From assembly GCA_000708835.1 (NCBI GenBank), contig DF237062.1:118700-182699 (forward strand): a stretch of 64,000 nucleotides of DNA. The letters run 5' to 3'. A program made the position numbers and the translations under genes. The DNA comes from Klebsormidium nitens. Its lineage: Eukaryota; Streptophyta; Klebsormidiophyceae; Klebsormidiales; Klebsormidiaceae. The notes below the pieces were generated by a model. It did not search any database. It was given only the letters and a program-made list of their open reading frames with translations, and was not told the origin of the DNA. Shown one piece after another: positions 24,001-35,913 of this stretch (position 1 is its first letter; the number at the start of each line of letters is the position of its first letter).

Positions 24001-24802
24001 ACATTTTGAGTCGTTTTCTGAAATTAGCTGCCCGTCCGTCTTAATGAAAGTATCACTGTTGTCTCAGCATTAAGCGAGTTTTCGTTTTCGGTGCGAACCG
24101 ATTTCGTCAAAAGAAGCAGAAGGCTCTTGTCCGGAGCCGGGGTCACATGCGCATCTTGCCACGTTCTGGAGGAAAGCTCCGCTTCCCGCAAGTCTTCGGC
24201 AACGGGCATTGTGGTGGCGAAGGAGATGTTGCCTGATCCCTGCACTTCCGCCTGCAGGCTCGTTTTCCTCGGAGCGTCGCAACTCTATGCTTGGAGTTGA
24301 CGGGTGAGTGCTAGTCCTTTGCCGGCCGCTTTTTATCGAGTCCTTTTCCAGCGACTGCTGTGATATTCCATTTGAACGCCACTTTGCCGCCTCGATCTCC
24401 AGCTTTGATACTCGAGCTCTCGCTGGGGAGCTCTCTCACCTCCTCGCGAGCCGATAGTGTTGCATACGAATCGTTCGCATTCTATTTTGCGCGGCGAACG
24501 CGGACTCTCGTACATCCGTCTGTGGCTACAGCCTCCCTCAGTTGGAGTGTGCCACTAAGTAGTTTTCCATACGACATCCCTTTTCTGCGTAATCGAGTTC
24601 TGCGGTACAATTTCTGGACTTGATCATTGATGGGTTCGTCGATACCCGTCGAAAAGGACGCTTTTCGGACCGCAGGCTGCGTACGGACGAGGTCCTCAAC
24701 AAGCTAGAGGCGGTCATTGACCAGCTGGCGTCCAGCAACATGCTGCTGGACAAGGTGACGTCACATCCGCAGGCCTTAACCCGGCCCATGAAGGCGGGAT
24801 GA
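21085..24802 (+). CDS. Small coiled-coil protein, unknown function
   Basis: Exons chained by phase: 21085 (or ATG at 21151)-21388, 21920-22053, 22760-22821, 23229-23307, 23878-23959, 24258-24303, 24680-24802. The product is roughly 250-270 residues. A first segment contains DLEFYILQPLDPMDRRWMEK; then come heptad-rich stretches (SIERLLIERATLEAELAACK, RAEDLQLEVHALR, AESLRVRSEAAVEKLARDYA), a Ser/Arg-rich linker, and a last helix VLNKLEAVIDQLASSNMLLD. The fifth intron would use a GC donor (CAG then GCAAGC at 23960), a known minor class. No family was identified. A tether, cytoskeletal or scaffold role is possible but unsupported. Confidence 0.6.
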
Positions 24803-25785
24803 CGTTACCTGCTGCCCAGATCAAGCGCGCGCAAGCATATGCCGTTTACACATCGTATGTTGCATGGAGTCACCTAGAAATTGCCATGCTGGCAGAGGAA
24901 TGGGGATAGATTCTGGTTGGAGTTTGCGAGGTCACGAGCCACGTGATGTACTTTATGTAACTTGTATTCTCCTTGACGCCCGTGCGCATAAGCGCTCGTG
25001 CTTATTACGTTAGGTCATGTTGGGGGAGGCTCGAAGTCGATGCCTATGAGCTGGAATAGAGAGCTGGTCGCATTTCAACAAGCTCACAGGACGTACGTCA
25101 AAACCGTTTATTTCTAAAGGAGACTCCAAACGCTGCATGATAGTTTAAAGTCACCCTAATACGATCATTGTTGCTTCATCTGAGCTCCTTGCCTTGCGCC
25201 CAGCAATATTCGTGCTTGCCGCAAATTGCGCCAAAAACTTGAAAGAGTCAAACGACGAGCTCATACAGGCGGCAGCTGGGTACACATGCTTCACACACGT
25301 CCATGTATATTAGGGCCGCCCACGCGCATGCATAATTAGATGTTAGATACTTTGCATGATATACGCGGCCAATCACTAAACTACCGCATGAGTGGCCGCC
25401 TCAAATACACACGCGAGTATACACGCACGGGCCTCTCTCAAACGGTGTTGCTTTTGTGACGGCAGCACTTTATGTACAATACGTAGTATGCCACTGCGTG
25501 ATAGATACACAAGAGCAAGCCGAGCAAATGAGGCCCACATAATCTTGCATGCAAATCTTTATAGCCCGGAGGCGCATGGGCTCCTAACGTGGATACAGCC
25601 ATCATGAAAGCTGCCATGATATGAAAAGAAGTCATGCCTTCCCATCCCAAACGCTTTTATTCCGTAAAAGATTTCTGGAGGTAAGCTGCGCGCTTCGACT
25701 AAAAGGAGACACGACAAACCCTTTGATAATGTCGGGTTGGCGGCATAGAAGCTGAGGAAGCCGCCTTTAGAAACTAGCAACTTTG
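24803..25785. other. Convergent intergenic region
   Basis: Between the stop of the coiled-coil gene and the stop of VPS54. It is AT-richer than the exons, with dense CATGCA/TGCATG words around 25280-25560. No gene or RNA was recognised. Confidence 0.5.
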
Positions 25786-28700
25786 CTAGGGCGGGGGCTG
25801 GTTTCCAAAGCGGTGAAGCATAAATGTATCCAAGTCTTTCGGCTTCCCGACCATGCTTGGCATAATCGGCAGGATAGAGATACCCTCCAACAGATGCTTG
25901 ACGTCCCTGTACAACCTGCGACAGTCAAAGCGATGTTCAGTCTCTTGAAATTCCTGCTTTGTTCATGTAGTCAATGTGTGCTTGGATTGGGATGCAATAA
26001 CCGAACTGCAGTCGAAGTTGGCTTCACGAGAGACGTTTCAGTACATATTGCGGAACAGGTTCTCGGTTGACTTCCCACCTTCGCTTAGCAGGCGGAGTGC
26101 TTGCGTCGACCTTCGAGAATGCTTCCGTCAGCTGCGTGTGGAAAAGGATAACAACACGCCTGCAAAAGGAGTAGCAACATATTGGGTATAGTATTTTGGA
26201 ATAAAAACTCCTGACAACACAAAGCGCTGCCTTTAAAGAGGCCACAAAGAACAGGTCGGGCGCCAATGTGGAACAGGATAGCCGTACAAATGATCTGCTT
26301 GATCTGTATCACAACGTTGCAGAATACGAGGCTTGAGTGGAGGCACGAGGCCGCATAAGCCGGTCATGAAGCCAACCTCAGACGGCTTGGCAGCTTTTAA
26401 GAGGCCGCTAGGCTTTAGCGGATGTTACGCTAGCAAGGAGAGGAGCTTCAACAGAACACTCACGTAAAGATGGACCGCAGCTCAGCATCGGTAAGGAAGG
26501 GTAGAAGAACCTTGTAAAGAATACCGACTTCCTGCAGTCGGACGAGGGAAGAGGTTAAAGACCTCGAAAGGACGACTTCGTCGTGGGTCTTGCTACGACC
26601 TTGTAAATCTGCTTCAGCATTCATCACGGGCTTTTTTGCATGGGTTCCGACAGCCCATGCGTTTGATGGGCACCTAGTCCAAAACGACCAGCTGAGAACC
26701 GTGCACACAGGCAGAACGGGCTTGTCAGCACAATTCAACGCAGCGGAGAGTGCAAGGCTCAAGTAATCGAAACCCACCGAAAGGTGAGTTTGCCGCCCTA
26801 GCTTGCAAGCAACATCATCCCAACAACACGACCTGAGGCAGTGTCCGTTCAAATAGTACTCCTCTTACGGAGACCCGCAGCCAGACACAAACTTCTTTCC
26901 ACAGGGCACTCGAGAATCTCACGGGACATCGTGTAAAGTTTTAGTTTGGTAATCTGTTTATTTCTGTTACTTGTTTACCACTTACCCTGCCTTCGGTTTG
27001 TCGATGCAAAACGGGTTGTCTATCTGGTTTCCGTAGCACTCTAATGATGGAAGGTTCGGGTTTTTTTTTCCTTTTCTTTTCTTTTCCTTCTCTTTTCCTT
27101 CTCTTTTCCCCCCGAAGTAAAAGGCTATGCAGAACGGGATGTCCATTCATGCAAAACTGGGTATTTTTTGGCGGGCCCGTCCAGACACACCGTCTGAGAC
27201 AAAACTCGTGAAAGCGAGGGAGTGACTCACCCGCGCAAGGTCCGTGGCAAACTTGCTGGGCTCGGCGTCCCTGTCGTCCGGTTTGCTCCAGTGCTCCGCC
27301 AACTGTGGAAGAACTTTTAGATGCACCTGCAGCCATGTGGCGACTTTCAAGGAACGGATTCGAAAGCGAGCAAACGGGACTTTGCGAACCTGGGAACTTA
27401 GAAGCTCCGGAGAAAAGACTGCTCGCCTAGGCAGACTCGGACGAGCTTATAGTCAAGACCATAGCCCGAGTCTTTCTCCGTGGGCTGTGCGGTGCTGTTC
27501 GCTGCCTGATGCAAAGCACAGTCTGCAAGTCTGCGAATCTATTGGAAGGACGAATCATAAGCACAGAGGAGTGAGCGAAGATGAGTCGATATAAAGGCGA
27601 GACGGGGACAAGGGACCTCTCTTCCACACCAAACAACCTTCCCTTCCCTAAGGATTTCAATGTGAATCGGCCGGCAAGCTTCGTGCACAATTGCGCAGTC
27701 CTCAAAACGTATTGCACCGCGTCTTAACTGGTAGTCTATGCCCCGCAGTCACAGGTGAACCGGAGCAGTCCGGTAAACGTGCAGCGATCGAGTCACATAG
27801 TCCGTGCAAGCAATTTGGCAACTCTAACGAGGCGTCACAGCGCAGTCTGCTTAAAAGAAAAGCCCAGAGGACGGGTGGGGTTGGCCCGGTGGTTAGGGTG
27901 GGTTGGGTTGCGGAGCCCGTGGGTTTAGCATTCGGTTTATCTCATTGTTTGCTCGGGGCCTACAATTCATAGAGCACACTTCTGTTGGGCCACATGACAT
28001 CCACTCGGGTCTTGCAACGGAATAGCGAAAAGCGCCGTATCTGTAGCCGCTTACGCACTATGGCCGGGATCGCATAGATATTAGAACCGGTATTTGACTA
28101 ATTTGCTCGGGATCTATGTTTTGTAGGGCACGTGGCTGTTCGGGAACATAAAGATTCACAGGTCGTGCCACGAAATGACGGAACGTGCCGTACCTGTAGC
28201 CGCTCGCGCATGATGGCCACCAGCTTCGAGTGGATCTCGTCGCGGTGCACGCGGTAGTCGTTCACGACGCGGTCCACTTCGGACAGCAGCAGCGCCTTAC
28301 GGGCGTCCGGGATGTGGGCGGACAGCAGCCGCCGGATATCTGGACGACCCAGCAAGTGGTTCCGTTTAGTAGACCCAACCCTTCGATAGACCTGGCTCGA
28401 TTCTAAGACCAAAAGACTACAGGAGACCACCCCGGACAGTAGAAGCGCCTTGCGGGCGTCCGGAATGTGCGTGGACAGCAGCCGTCGGATATTTGGACGA
28501 CCAAGCAAGTGCTTCCGTTGGTAAACTCAAATTTCCGGTACACCTGACTCGATTTTTATATCAAAGACCAGAAAACCTGATGTGAAAGAGGGCCCGAGAT
28601 GCAAAAACACGAGATCGGCCGATTGGGGGCAGCAAAATGAGAATGGTCGTCCTGTATTTCAAGCAAGGAATGATTCACTGGTTCTCTATCAGAGAGATCG

Positions 28701-31700
28701 ACATAAGACAGGACCTGCAGTTCATCATACTCAATGCAGCATATAAGGAGGCAATGCAGGAAAACGAGTCATCGCCAGAGCGTTACAGGACAGAGTGAAA
28801 GTTTGCACGGCGAGAAGCTCACCAGGAATGAGGGCTATGTACAGGCTGATACCTTGGCTGGCCGTCGCGAGATGTTTCGCAGTGATCGACTTGAGGCCGG
28901 AGACCTGCAAAGACAGCCAACAGAGCCTTCAACAGGGGGAGACATCAAAAAGCTCCACGGAATTTGACCCCCCTTCCAGGCATGCCCGCCCACCTGCATG
29001 GGCCAAAGTAGAAACGAAACGCTGGCTACACGCCTTTTCGCTCTAATAACTTTCCAACACCAACAATTTCTGCAGTTCGTAAACCCTAAGTACTCTTACC
29101 CTGAGAATCAGGGATCTTACACACCGGGGATTTCCGCCCCCCTGCATGACCCAAAGTATAAACGAAACGCTGGCTGACTTCCTTCGCTCTGATAAAATTC
29201 CATTACCCGACAACTTTTGCCAAATTACAAACGCTAAAAACTCTTATCCTTGAAGTACCCTAGTTTCTACACCTGAAAGCTCCCGCCCACCTGCATGGCC
29301 CCGGCCCCGAGCACCAGCTGGCAGCTCCGGCTGTTGAACAGCTTCAGGATCTCCGCGACCCGATGCACCACCTCCGTCGCCATCGCCGGCAGCTGCTCCG
29401 CGACGTCCAGATACTCCGTCAGAATCTTCATTAGCATCAGGGAGCTTTGCACCGCCGCAAACTCCTGCCCCCGCACCACGATCGGCTTTGTCCGAGGCCG
29501 CGGCCGCCGTTTTGCCGCTGGCGGGGGTCGCGGCGCCTCGGGAACCGCCCCCCGCCTGACGTGGACTCGGACTGGGGGGGTCGAGCGGCCTCGGAAACCG
29601 ACCCCCCGGGTTCGGACGCGGCAGTTTCGGTGACGTCCGTTTCGGACGGCGTCCGCGAGAGCGCGCCGAAGCTGCTGTGCCGGCTAAGGGATCCTTCCGG
29701 CAGGGAAGAACTAGGCGCGGGCTGCTCGTTCTCCGCGTCCCTCGCCGCCGGCTCGCCACCTGTCGCCTGCTCGTTGGCCGAGCCTTGCCCACCATCTTGA
29801 CTCTGCTCGACTTGCGATGATTCCGCTTCGCTCCCCGGCTTCGACGGCAACAGCTGTTCCGTTCCGTTTGCATACGACTCCCCGTTTACAACAGGCGGCA
29901 CCGTTTGCTCCGCCGTTGTCGCGGCCCCGTTCTCCGCGTTGCCTTCCACAGACTCTTCGTCAGCGGCTTGCCCGTTTGCAGGATCCGGCTCGGCCACGTG
30001 GGCTTCCTCCTCGTAAGTCCAGCTGTCGACGATTGCCTGGAACTCGTCCGGTGCATCGACGGCCGTCCAGTTCTCGGCGTCGAGGAGGGCCGTGATCTTT
30101 GACATCTGCATAGAAACCAGAGTCGTCAGTAGCGGCAGCGAGGGTCCGTCCGCTTTATGAATGGATTGCAGGCGTCAGTTTACAGAAGGAGGACCTCTAC
30201 AAAGTTTCTAGATCCAACAAAACGAAGTCGGCTAACAGATGTCCTACAAAGAAACTGGATTGCCGAAGGTCTTTTCAGCAAGAGTTGCAAAAGGAGACGC
30301 CGACGATCGACGTCTCAGTGGCGCTTAGTTCAAACTAATACAGCCTCAATGCCACGCTATCTCGAAGACAATTGGACAACGGCACATATCAATCAACGAA
30401 GTACCTTATGAACATCAAGGTGAGTCGGTTTGACGAGCAAGCACGCTGTTTGTTTCGAGCTGTAGGCAAAAGAAAGCTCAGAAGACGGGTCGCTTACTCG
30501 ACTGCTGTGCTGTGCGTTGACGAAGTCCCGTGCTTGAGACTGGAGGGTGCCGCGGATCGCATACCCAGGGCGTCCTCCAACCTGCTCACACCAACACCAA
30601 GAGCATGGTCAAGACTGCTTTCAAAGAGGTCACGGCCTTCCTCTCTCCGACCAATAACGCATCCACTTCAGCCCCAGTAATCTCCGCCACGTGAAGTCAA
30701 ATCGACCGCGGAATCGCCAGATGGAACGTGCTTTACTGAGATTCGTTTCGGTCTTTCGTCTTGACTTGTCTCCGCGTCTTTCTGTGGTTGACGTGCTCCT
30801 TATCACGGAACAGGCCTCGAGTGCAGTTGACGTCTCCTGTATGATGCAAACCGCCTTCAAGGCGGGACACTACATGGTTCTGCTAAGCCCACTGCTCGAC
30901 TCCTCACCTTCTCCGTTGCAACGATGAAGTTCTGCGTGGCGATGTAAATGGCCACAAACTCGTGCAGCTTGAGCTTTGGATGGACTTGCACCCGCACTCC
31001 CAGCAGCTTGGCCCACCGCCCGTGAGCAGCGTCGCACGCGGCGAAGATAGACTCCGAACTCTCCCGAAGCACCTCCATTCTGGACGACGAGGAAGTGGCA
31101 AAGAGAGTAAATCTCCTGAAGCAACGGCGAACTCCTAAGATGTTGCGAAACTGATTGCCTTTTGACGATGTTCGTCTCCAATACTGAACAACGATCACTG
31201 TGTGAGCGAAGTACTGGCCAAAGCAAGGGGCGGGCGCTTCTAAACAAAACTGGGAAGCTCTGAGCTCGCCCAGCTCGCCCAGCCTGCTTAAATTTGCGAG
31301 GAGACCCAGCTTCACGCAACTTTCGCGGGCGTGGAAGGGGGACTATGATGTACTTAGTAGGGGCTTCATAGATTACGTGCTTACTTGAATTGCTTGGAGC
31401 CCGCATCGGCCGCATCGCTTCCTCGCTCCCCCTTCTTGGCAGAGCCGTTGGAGGAGCTGGCCAAGGCCGGGGCGTCGTCCAGACCGGTCATGACTTGCTC
31501 AATGACGGTCTTCACTTCGATTGCGCGTATCAACCGGACCTGCAAAAGGAAAGTAGAAGGACGGAACGGTTCACTTTCATAGCGCGTTCAATCGGACCTG
31601 GAAAAAGAAAGTAGAAGGAGGGGATGGTTCGCCTCATAGCGTGTATCGAGTTGGACGTGGAAAGGGAAACGTCGATTAAAAGAATGGCTCGTTCGAATGG

Positions 31701-34700
31701 ACGTGAGAAAGGAAGCAGTCGTGTGAACGTTACTTGACCTCAAGGCCTTGGGGAAACGGACACGAAAAAGCAAGTCAAAAGACTAAGAACAAAAAGCTCG
31801 AGGCCCAAGGCTTATGCTGATTCGATAGCCCAGGTCGGAAACCTCTGTGTATGCAAGAGGAAAGCAGTGCATCGATGATGAGTGCAAGCGGGATGCACAC
31901 GAAAGCTTTACATAATGGTTCCCGATAAGCAGAGATAGTCGAACCACGCACCTCGACGATTTCGAAGACAGCCGACAGAAGCTTCACGAAGTTCTCGGCC
32001 GTCAGCGCTCTCAAGCGCGCCGCGAGCGTCAGCCCTTTTTCTGCACGTGGAAAGTTACGCGGCTCAACGAAAGATGTTGTGTCTGATCGGAGTAACTCGG
32101 TCTAGATTTTCCATAAAAGCTGCTCGCAGACCTAGGGGCTAAGTGGGGCCATGAATCCAACAAATTCGATGCTCCTGCAGGGGGAAAATCGAAATACAAC
32201 CCCGCCTTCTGGCTGTCGTTGATTGGGTGTGATCAAAATCCTCGCCAAGGGGAGAACCACATGCTGAAGGATGTGGTCAGCAGAGTGGACGTTAGGAAAT
32301 TTGAAGTTGTGGCCTGGGTTCTTCAGCATTCTGCTGACAACCTTCTGCTTCCTACACAAACCCCGTAGAGGAACACCTCTAACACATGGTTTTCGTTCAC
32401 TGTCTCCATTCTCCGTCTGCATCCTGGAACTCGCACGTGGATTGACGGTGCAAGGTTGACTGGCCTCAACCCTTGGTATCCTACTGAGTCGTATACAGAG
32501 GCCGGAAGAAGAGGACATTTAGCGTCGGCCAGCAGTCTCACCGTCCCCATCCTCGTGCACGATCTCGCCGTTCCCCGGGCGCGCCCACATGATCGGCAGA
32601 ACCTCAGCGACGACCACTTTGATGGACGCCTTGATGTCCGTCACCAGGACCTCGCGGTAGTCCCGCAATACAGGGGGGAGCCGCGCCTGGCGGAGAAAAC
32701 AAACATTCGTGAGAACCTTTTACCACTTTCGAGAACTGGTGTCTCGAGATAAAGCAGGTGCAATCGGATTTACAGATGGCATTTCATCTGGATAAAGTGA
32801 TCCACGATGAGCAAAACAACTTGTTGGCGAAGCAGATGCCGCTGTAAGGAGCGATGCAAGCTACAAATGAAAATGCACATCGGTGTTGGCAGCGCAACTG
32901 GGGGAGAACTGCGGTTGATGTGACTAGGCGCAAGCCGGATGCTCGGATGCTCGGTCAAAGATCCATTTTTCAAACAAAGTCTGTAGGTTTGTAAGTGAGG
33001 GCAGTAAGTACCAAGTACAGAAGGGCGCGCGTCCCCTTACCGTTCGGATGAGGCCAACTAGAAGCGGAAGCAGGGAGTCGCGGATCGACGCAATGTCCTC
33101 TGTGACTTGTTCCTCCGTGACCTGTATTACAGGTAGATATTGGAACGTTATAATGTCACAAGTATCATCCTCTTCATGACCAACACAATCTACCTCTTGT
33201 GGCGTAAGAGAGGGGCCACGGCCACGAATGTTAACCCCAAAACCGTTTCGATTGCTAGTTTCGTTCAATTACCACCTCTCACAGTGAAGACAACATTGCC
33301 GAAAATACCACTTCGAAACACGATTCGAAGATTGCTTCAGTAAGAAGAAGCGCCACCCGGGGTCAAGTCACAAGCAACCTCAACAAACAGATTGGTCAAG
33401 CTGTGATGACCAGTACCTGAAATTGCATTGAAATACCACAGTTGCAGGCTTACCGCAGGCCTGCTTTCGCCTAGTTTTTCCCGGTTCTGGAAGCTCTCCA
33501 GAATCGCAGCGGGATCAAGATCTCCTGTCGCATGCACAGCGGCTCGTACAAAGTCCGCAGCCATTACGCTGTAAGCACACAAGCCTCATCATTAGACTAC
33601 TGCTGTGAAATGTTGCAAACAACAAAGAAACTGTGAGAAGTATCGAGATCTTTTTCCACGCTGAAAATCTACAAGTTCTAAACAGGCATACACCGCGTCT
33701 TCAATCTCTTGCCCGTGCTTCTGATTATTCGTCCAGCTGGAGGTGCATTGAACAATCCAGAACAAGCTCTGATACTGTGATCGTACTCAGAAAAGCTGAA
33801 GTGAAACCCCTGTTTTCCGAACTCAAACAAAGGGGCAGCGGAGACAAGCACGCTGGCACACCATTGCAAAACTTACGTGTTTACGGATTCGACCGATGTG
33901 TCCAGCTCTTCCCCCAGTCGTCGGAAGCAGTGCAAACCGACCAACTCATCGCCTTCCTGCAACACACATTTGAGGTTCACTAAAGTTAGCTCAACAACTG
34001 CAGACGCTTAAATGTCTGCAACTGCTTTCAGCCTCTGGGGTGTCAAATAGCGCCTGAAGACGCGCAAATGAAGCTGGTGACAAATCTTCTTGAACCATCT
34101 AAAACAAGTCCACTGGCGGGTTTGAAGTGATCTGCCAGCTTCTCCGTGCTGAGAGGGGAGTCCTCATGTTACATGTCTTGCAGTGTCTGATGGAAATATA
34201 ACCAATATATTGGTCACTTCAATTCGTTTTAGATGGCAAAGCGCCAATTCACAACAGAACATGCTTGACAGGTGCTGACCAATGCAGTTTGCACCAATTT
34301 GCAAATGGTTGACTCCAAAAGTTTGGAAAGGGCACAGCGAAAGGGAAACCACAGCAGAAAACCAAACACAATATCTCACCAGCATTCTCCTCATGTCATC
34401 AATCACGTCGAGTGCAGTGGAGCAGTCCCCTGATGCCACCAACTGCAGAGTACAAAACACATCATCGACCACGTTGAGGAGCAACGCGCTAGCTATATGT
34501 TATATCTATCTTCAGAACAGCCTCCAAGGCGGCCAGAATTGTATCTTATTCCCAACAGCATTCTACTTGGCGCCTACTAATTGTAGAGCAATGATGCACC
34601 GTCGAAAGGGTGACTCACCAGCCGCAGAGTCGCCTGAGACTGATGCACGTGGTCTACGAGCTTCAGCTTCTGGTGCAGCTTCAACAGGTTATCCTTTCTC

Positions 34701-35497
34701 AGCCCCAGCTTCTGCACCTGCCTCGCAGACTCAATCAGCCCCGTATCCATCTCCTGCATTGATGACTTCAGCACAGACACCCTCTCATTCGCTGCGATGA
34801 TCTTGCCGTACAGCTCCTCGAGTGCCCCTAGCGCCTCGTAAAAGGAATCTGACCGGGCCGAGATCTCTTTCACAAGGTGGACCTCTACGAGGTCTAGATA
34901 ATGTGAGAGTTTCTCCTGGAGCATCATGTTTGCAGGGACGGAGGAGTAGGGGCAGGCGGCTTGAAACGTGGCGGCCCTTTCCAATGCAAAGTCCTCGTCA
35001 AAGTACAGCGACGGAATCTCTCGCATACACGCCAGGAGGCCCTCCCCTTGAACTTGCCCCGCCTTCTTTGTATCCTGCTCATTTCCCGCCACTCCAGAGC
35101 CCAAGGCACTCGCCTTGTTACTCTGCTCCCGGCTGTCATGCTCTTGAATGTCCACAAAGCGGCTGTACTTGTCACCAATGCCCCTCAAATAGGCGTCAAA
35201 ATCAGCTCTAGAAACTTCAGGAAGTGTGCCTGGAGCCAGCGGCGGGACGACCTCTTGCCCCGGGTCCGCACTTGATGTGAATAACCACCCCCCCCATGAC
35301 TGATCGGTCCCTTGACTTGCACCACTTCTGTTGTTTGGATTGTTGAGAACAGATGCGAGACTTTGCCCTGCTGCACGGGCGTCAAATTCTGCATTTCCAA
35401 ATCCACTGCCGCTCTCACGCCTCGTCCCCGAGCTGAAACTTTCATTTCTCGCGAGGCTCGGGGCCCTTCTGAAAGACGTCCCCATGTGCAGTGGCAT
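25786..35497 (-). CDS. VPS54: VPS54, GARP tethering complex subunit
   Basis: Seventeen exons: 35497-34619, 34442-34380, 33956-33877, 33568-33454, 33121-33041, 32686-32542, 32040-31952, 31539-31385, 31079-30908, 30582-30499, 30105-29291, 28904-28823, 28339-28194, 27326-27231, 26531-26464, 26159-26079, 25915-25786. The product is about 1,090 residues, close to the plant homologue (about 1,030). The N-terminus has the plant-type SLASVLNNPN and the coiled coil of the tether. Further matches are MAADFVRAAVHATGDLD, CDAAHGRWAKLLGVRVQVHP, GRPGYAIRGTLQSQARDF, AEILKLFNSRSCQLVLGAGA, VSGLKSITAKHLA and DYRVHRDEIHSKLVAIMRER. VPS54 joins VPS51/52/53 to tether endosome-derived vesicles at the trans-Golgi. 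The 30105-29291 exon carries a long acidic disordered insert and changes frame near 29560-29610; a 47-base intron from about GTCGGT to CACGTCAG would restore it. Three introns hold exon-edge copies. Confidence 0.96.
27057..27112 (+). repeat. Polypyrimidine tract
   Basis: A run of T and C with units of CTTTTC/CTTCTC ending in CCCCCC, inside a VPS54 intron. On the transcribed (minus) strand of VPS54 it is a purine tract, so it is not that gene's acceptor tract. It looks like a simple microsatellite. Confidence 0.85.
27867..27935 (+). repeat. Dispersed G-rich repeat, copy 2
   Basis: GGACGGGTGGGGTTGG... then GGTTAGGGTGGGTTGGGTTG followed by CGGAGCCCGTG. It matches the core of the other dispersed copies with a few substitutions and lies inside a VPS54 intron. 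Confidence 0.7.
28194..28510 (-). repeat. VPS54 exon and upstream decayed copy
   Basis: The true exon starts at 28339 after GGTCGTCCAG and encodes IRRLLSAHIPDARKALLLSE. A copy starting 153 bp upstream (exon-equivalent 28492) encodes IRRLLSTHIPDARKALLLSG and then diverges. Its acceptor has mutated from CAG to CAA (GGTCGTCCAA). The intron before each copy (ACGGAA-C/G-CACTTGCT and ATCGAG-CCAGGT-type words) is also repeated. Confidence 0.92.
28980..29300 (-). repeat. VPS54 donor-edge copies, three units
   Basis: The true exon ends at 29291 (minus strand GGGGCCATGCAG then donor GTGGGCGGGAG). Copies of the edge end at 29142 (GGGTCATGCAG then GGGGGCGG, donor GT lost) and at 28994 (GGCCCATGCAG then GTGGGCGGGCATG, donor intact). 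Periods are 149 and 148 bp. The intron body, including GCCAGCGTTTCGTTT and ACTTTGG, is repeated in each unit. Confidence 0.9.
31530..31770 (-). repeat. VPS54 acceptor-edge copies, short period
   Basis: The true exon starts at 31539 (TTTTGCAG then GTCCGGTTGATACGCGCAAT). Upstream copies start at about 31597 (TTTTCCAG then GTCCGATTGAACGCGCTAT, acceptor intact), 31656 (TTCCAC then GTCCAACTCGATACACGC, AG lost) and about 31703 (TCTCAC then GTCCATTCGAACGAGCC). A possible fifth starts near 31760. The period is about 58 bp, shorter than in the other arrays. Confidence 0.88.
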
Positions 35498-35913
35498 TGA
35501 GCGACCAGCACGACCGCCCTTCGGTCTGTCGATTCAGGATTCAAAGAGATCTCCAGACACCTCTTGCATCACTGTCAGCATGCCAAATGTTGCTTGTGCA
35601 GGAGGCCTGCGAAGCCTGAAGAGAAGCAGCACGATGCGAAGTCACACCAGAGCGCCAATTAATCGGGTCCATCTAAACATTTTCATGTCTCTAACTGGCA
35701 GCAACTCAGACGCTGCCACGTAGACAAGTCTATGAAATCATTCGTCTGCGGCTCCGCTAGAAGTTGAACTTGAACTTGGTTGAAGGTGGTGCCACTGCAC
35801 TGGCAGCACCATGCAATGCCATGGCACATGTGGAACTTTATGCACACAACGAAGTCATGCGGATTCCTTCATGAGGAGTGCTTTGAATTCATTTCTGAAG
35901 ACGACTTCCAGCG
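35498..35913. promoter_or_regulatory. Shared region between divergent VPS54 and RsfS genes
   Basis: The start codons of minus-strand VPS54 (35497) and plus-strand Iojap/RsfS (35914) are 416 bases apart, so both promoters and 5' UTRs must lie here, probably as a bidirectional promoter. It contains repeated GGCAGC/CTGGCAGC and TGCCATGGCA-like words near 35790-35825. No TATA box was assigned. Unannotated upstream exons of either gene would change this. Confidence 0.55.

Noticed and set aside
30555-30680. Plus-strand frame reading like a protein end (VKTAFKEVTAFLSPTNN...)
   Set aside because: It overlaps the antisense of a clear VPS54 exon (GRPGYAIRGTLQSQARDF) and adjoining intron; no splice chain or homology supports the plus strand.
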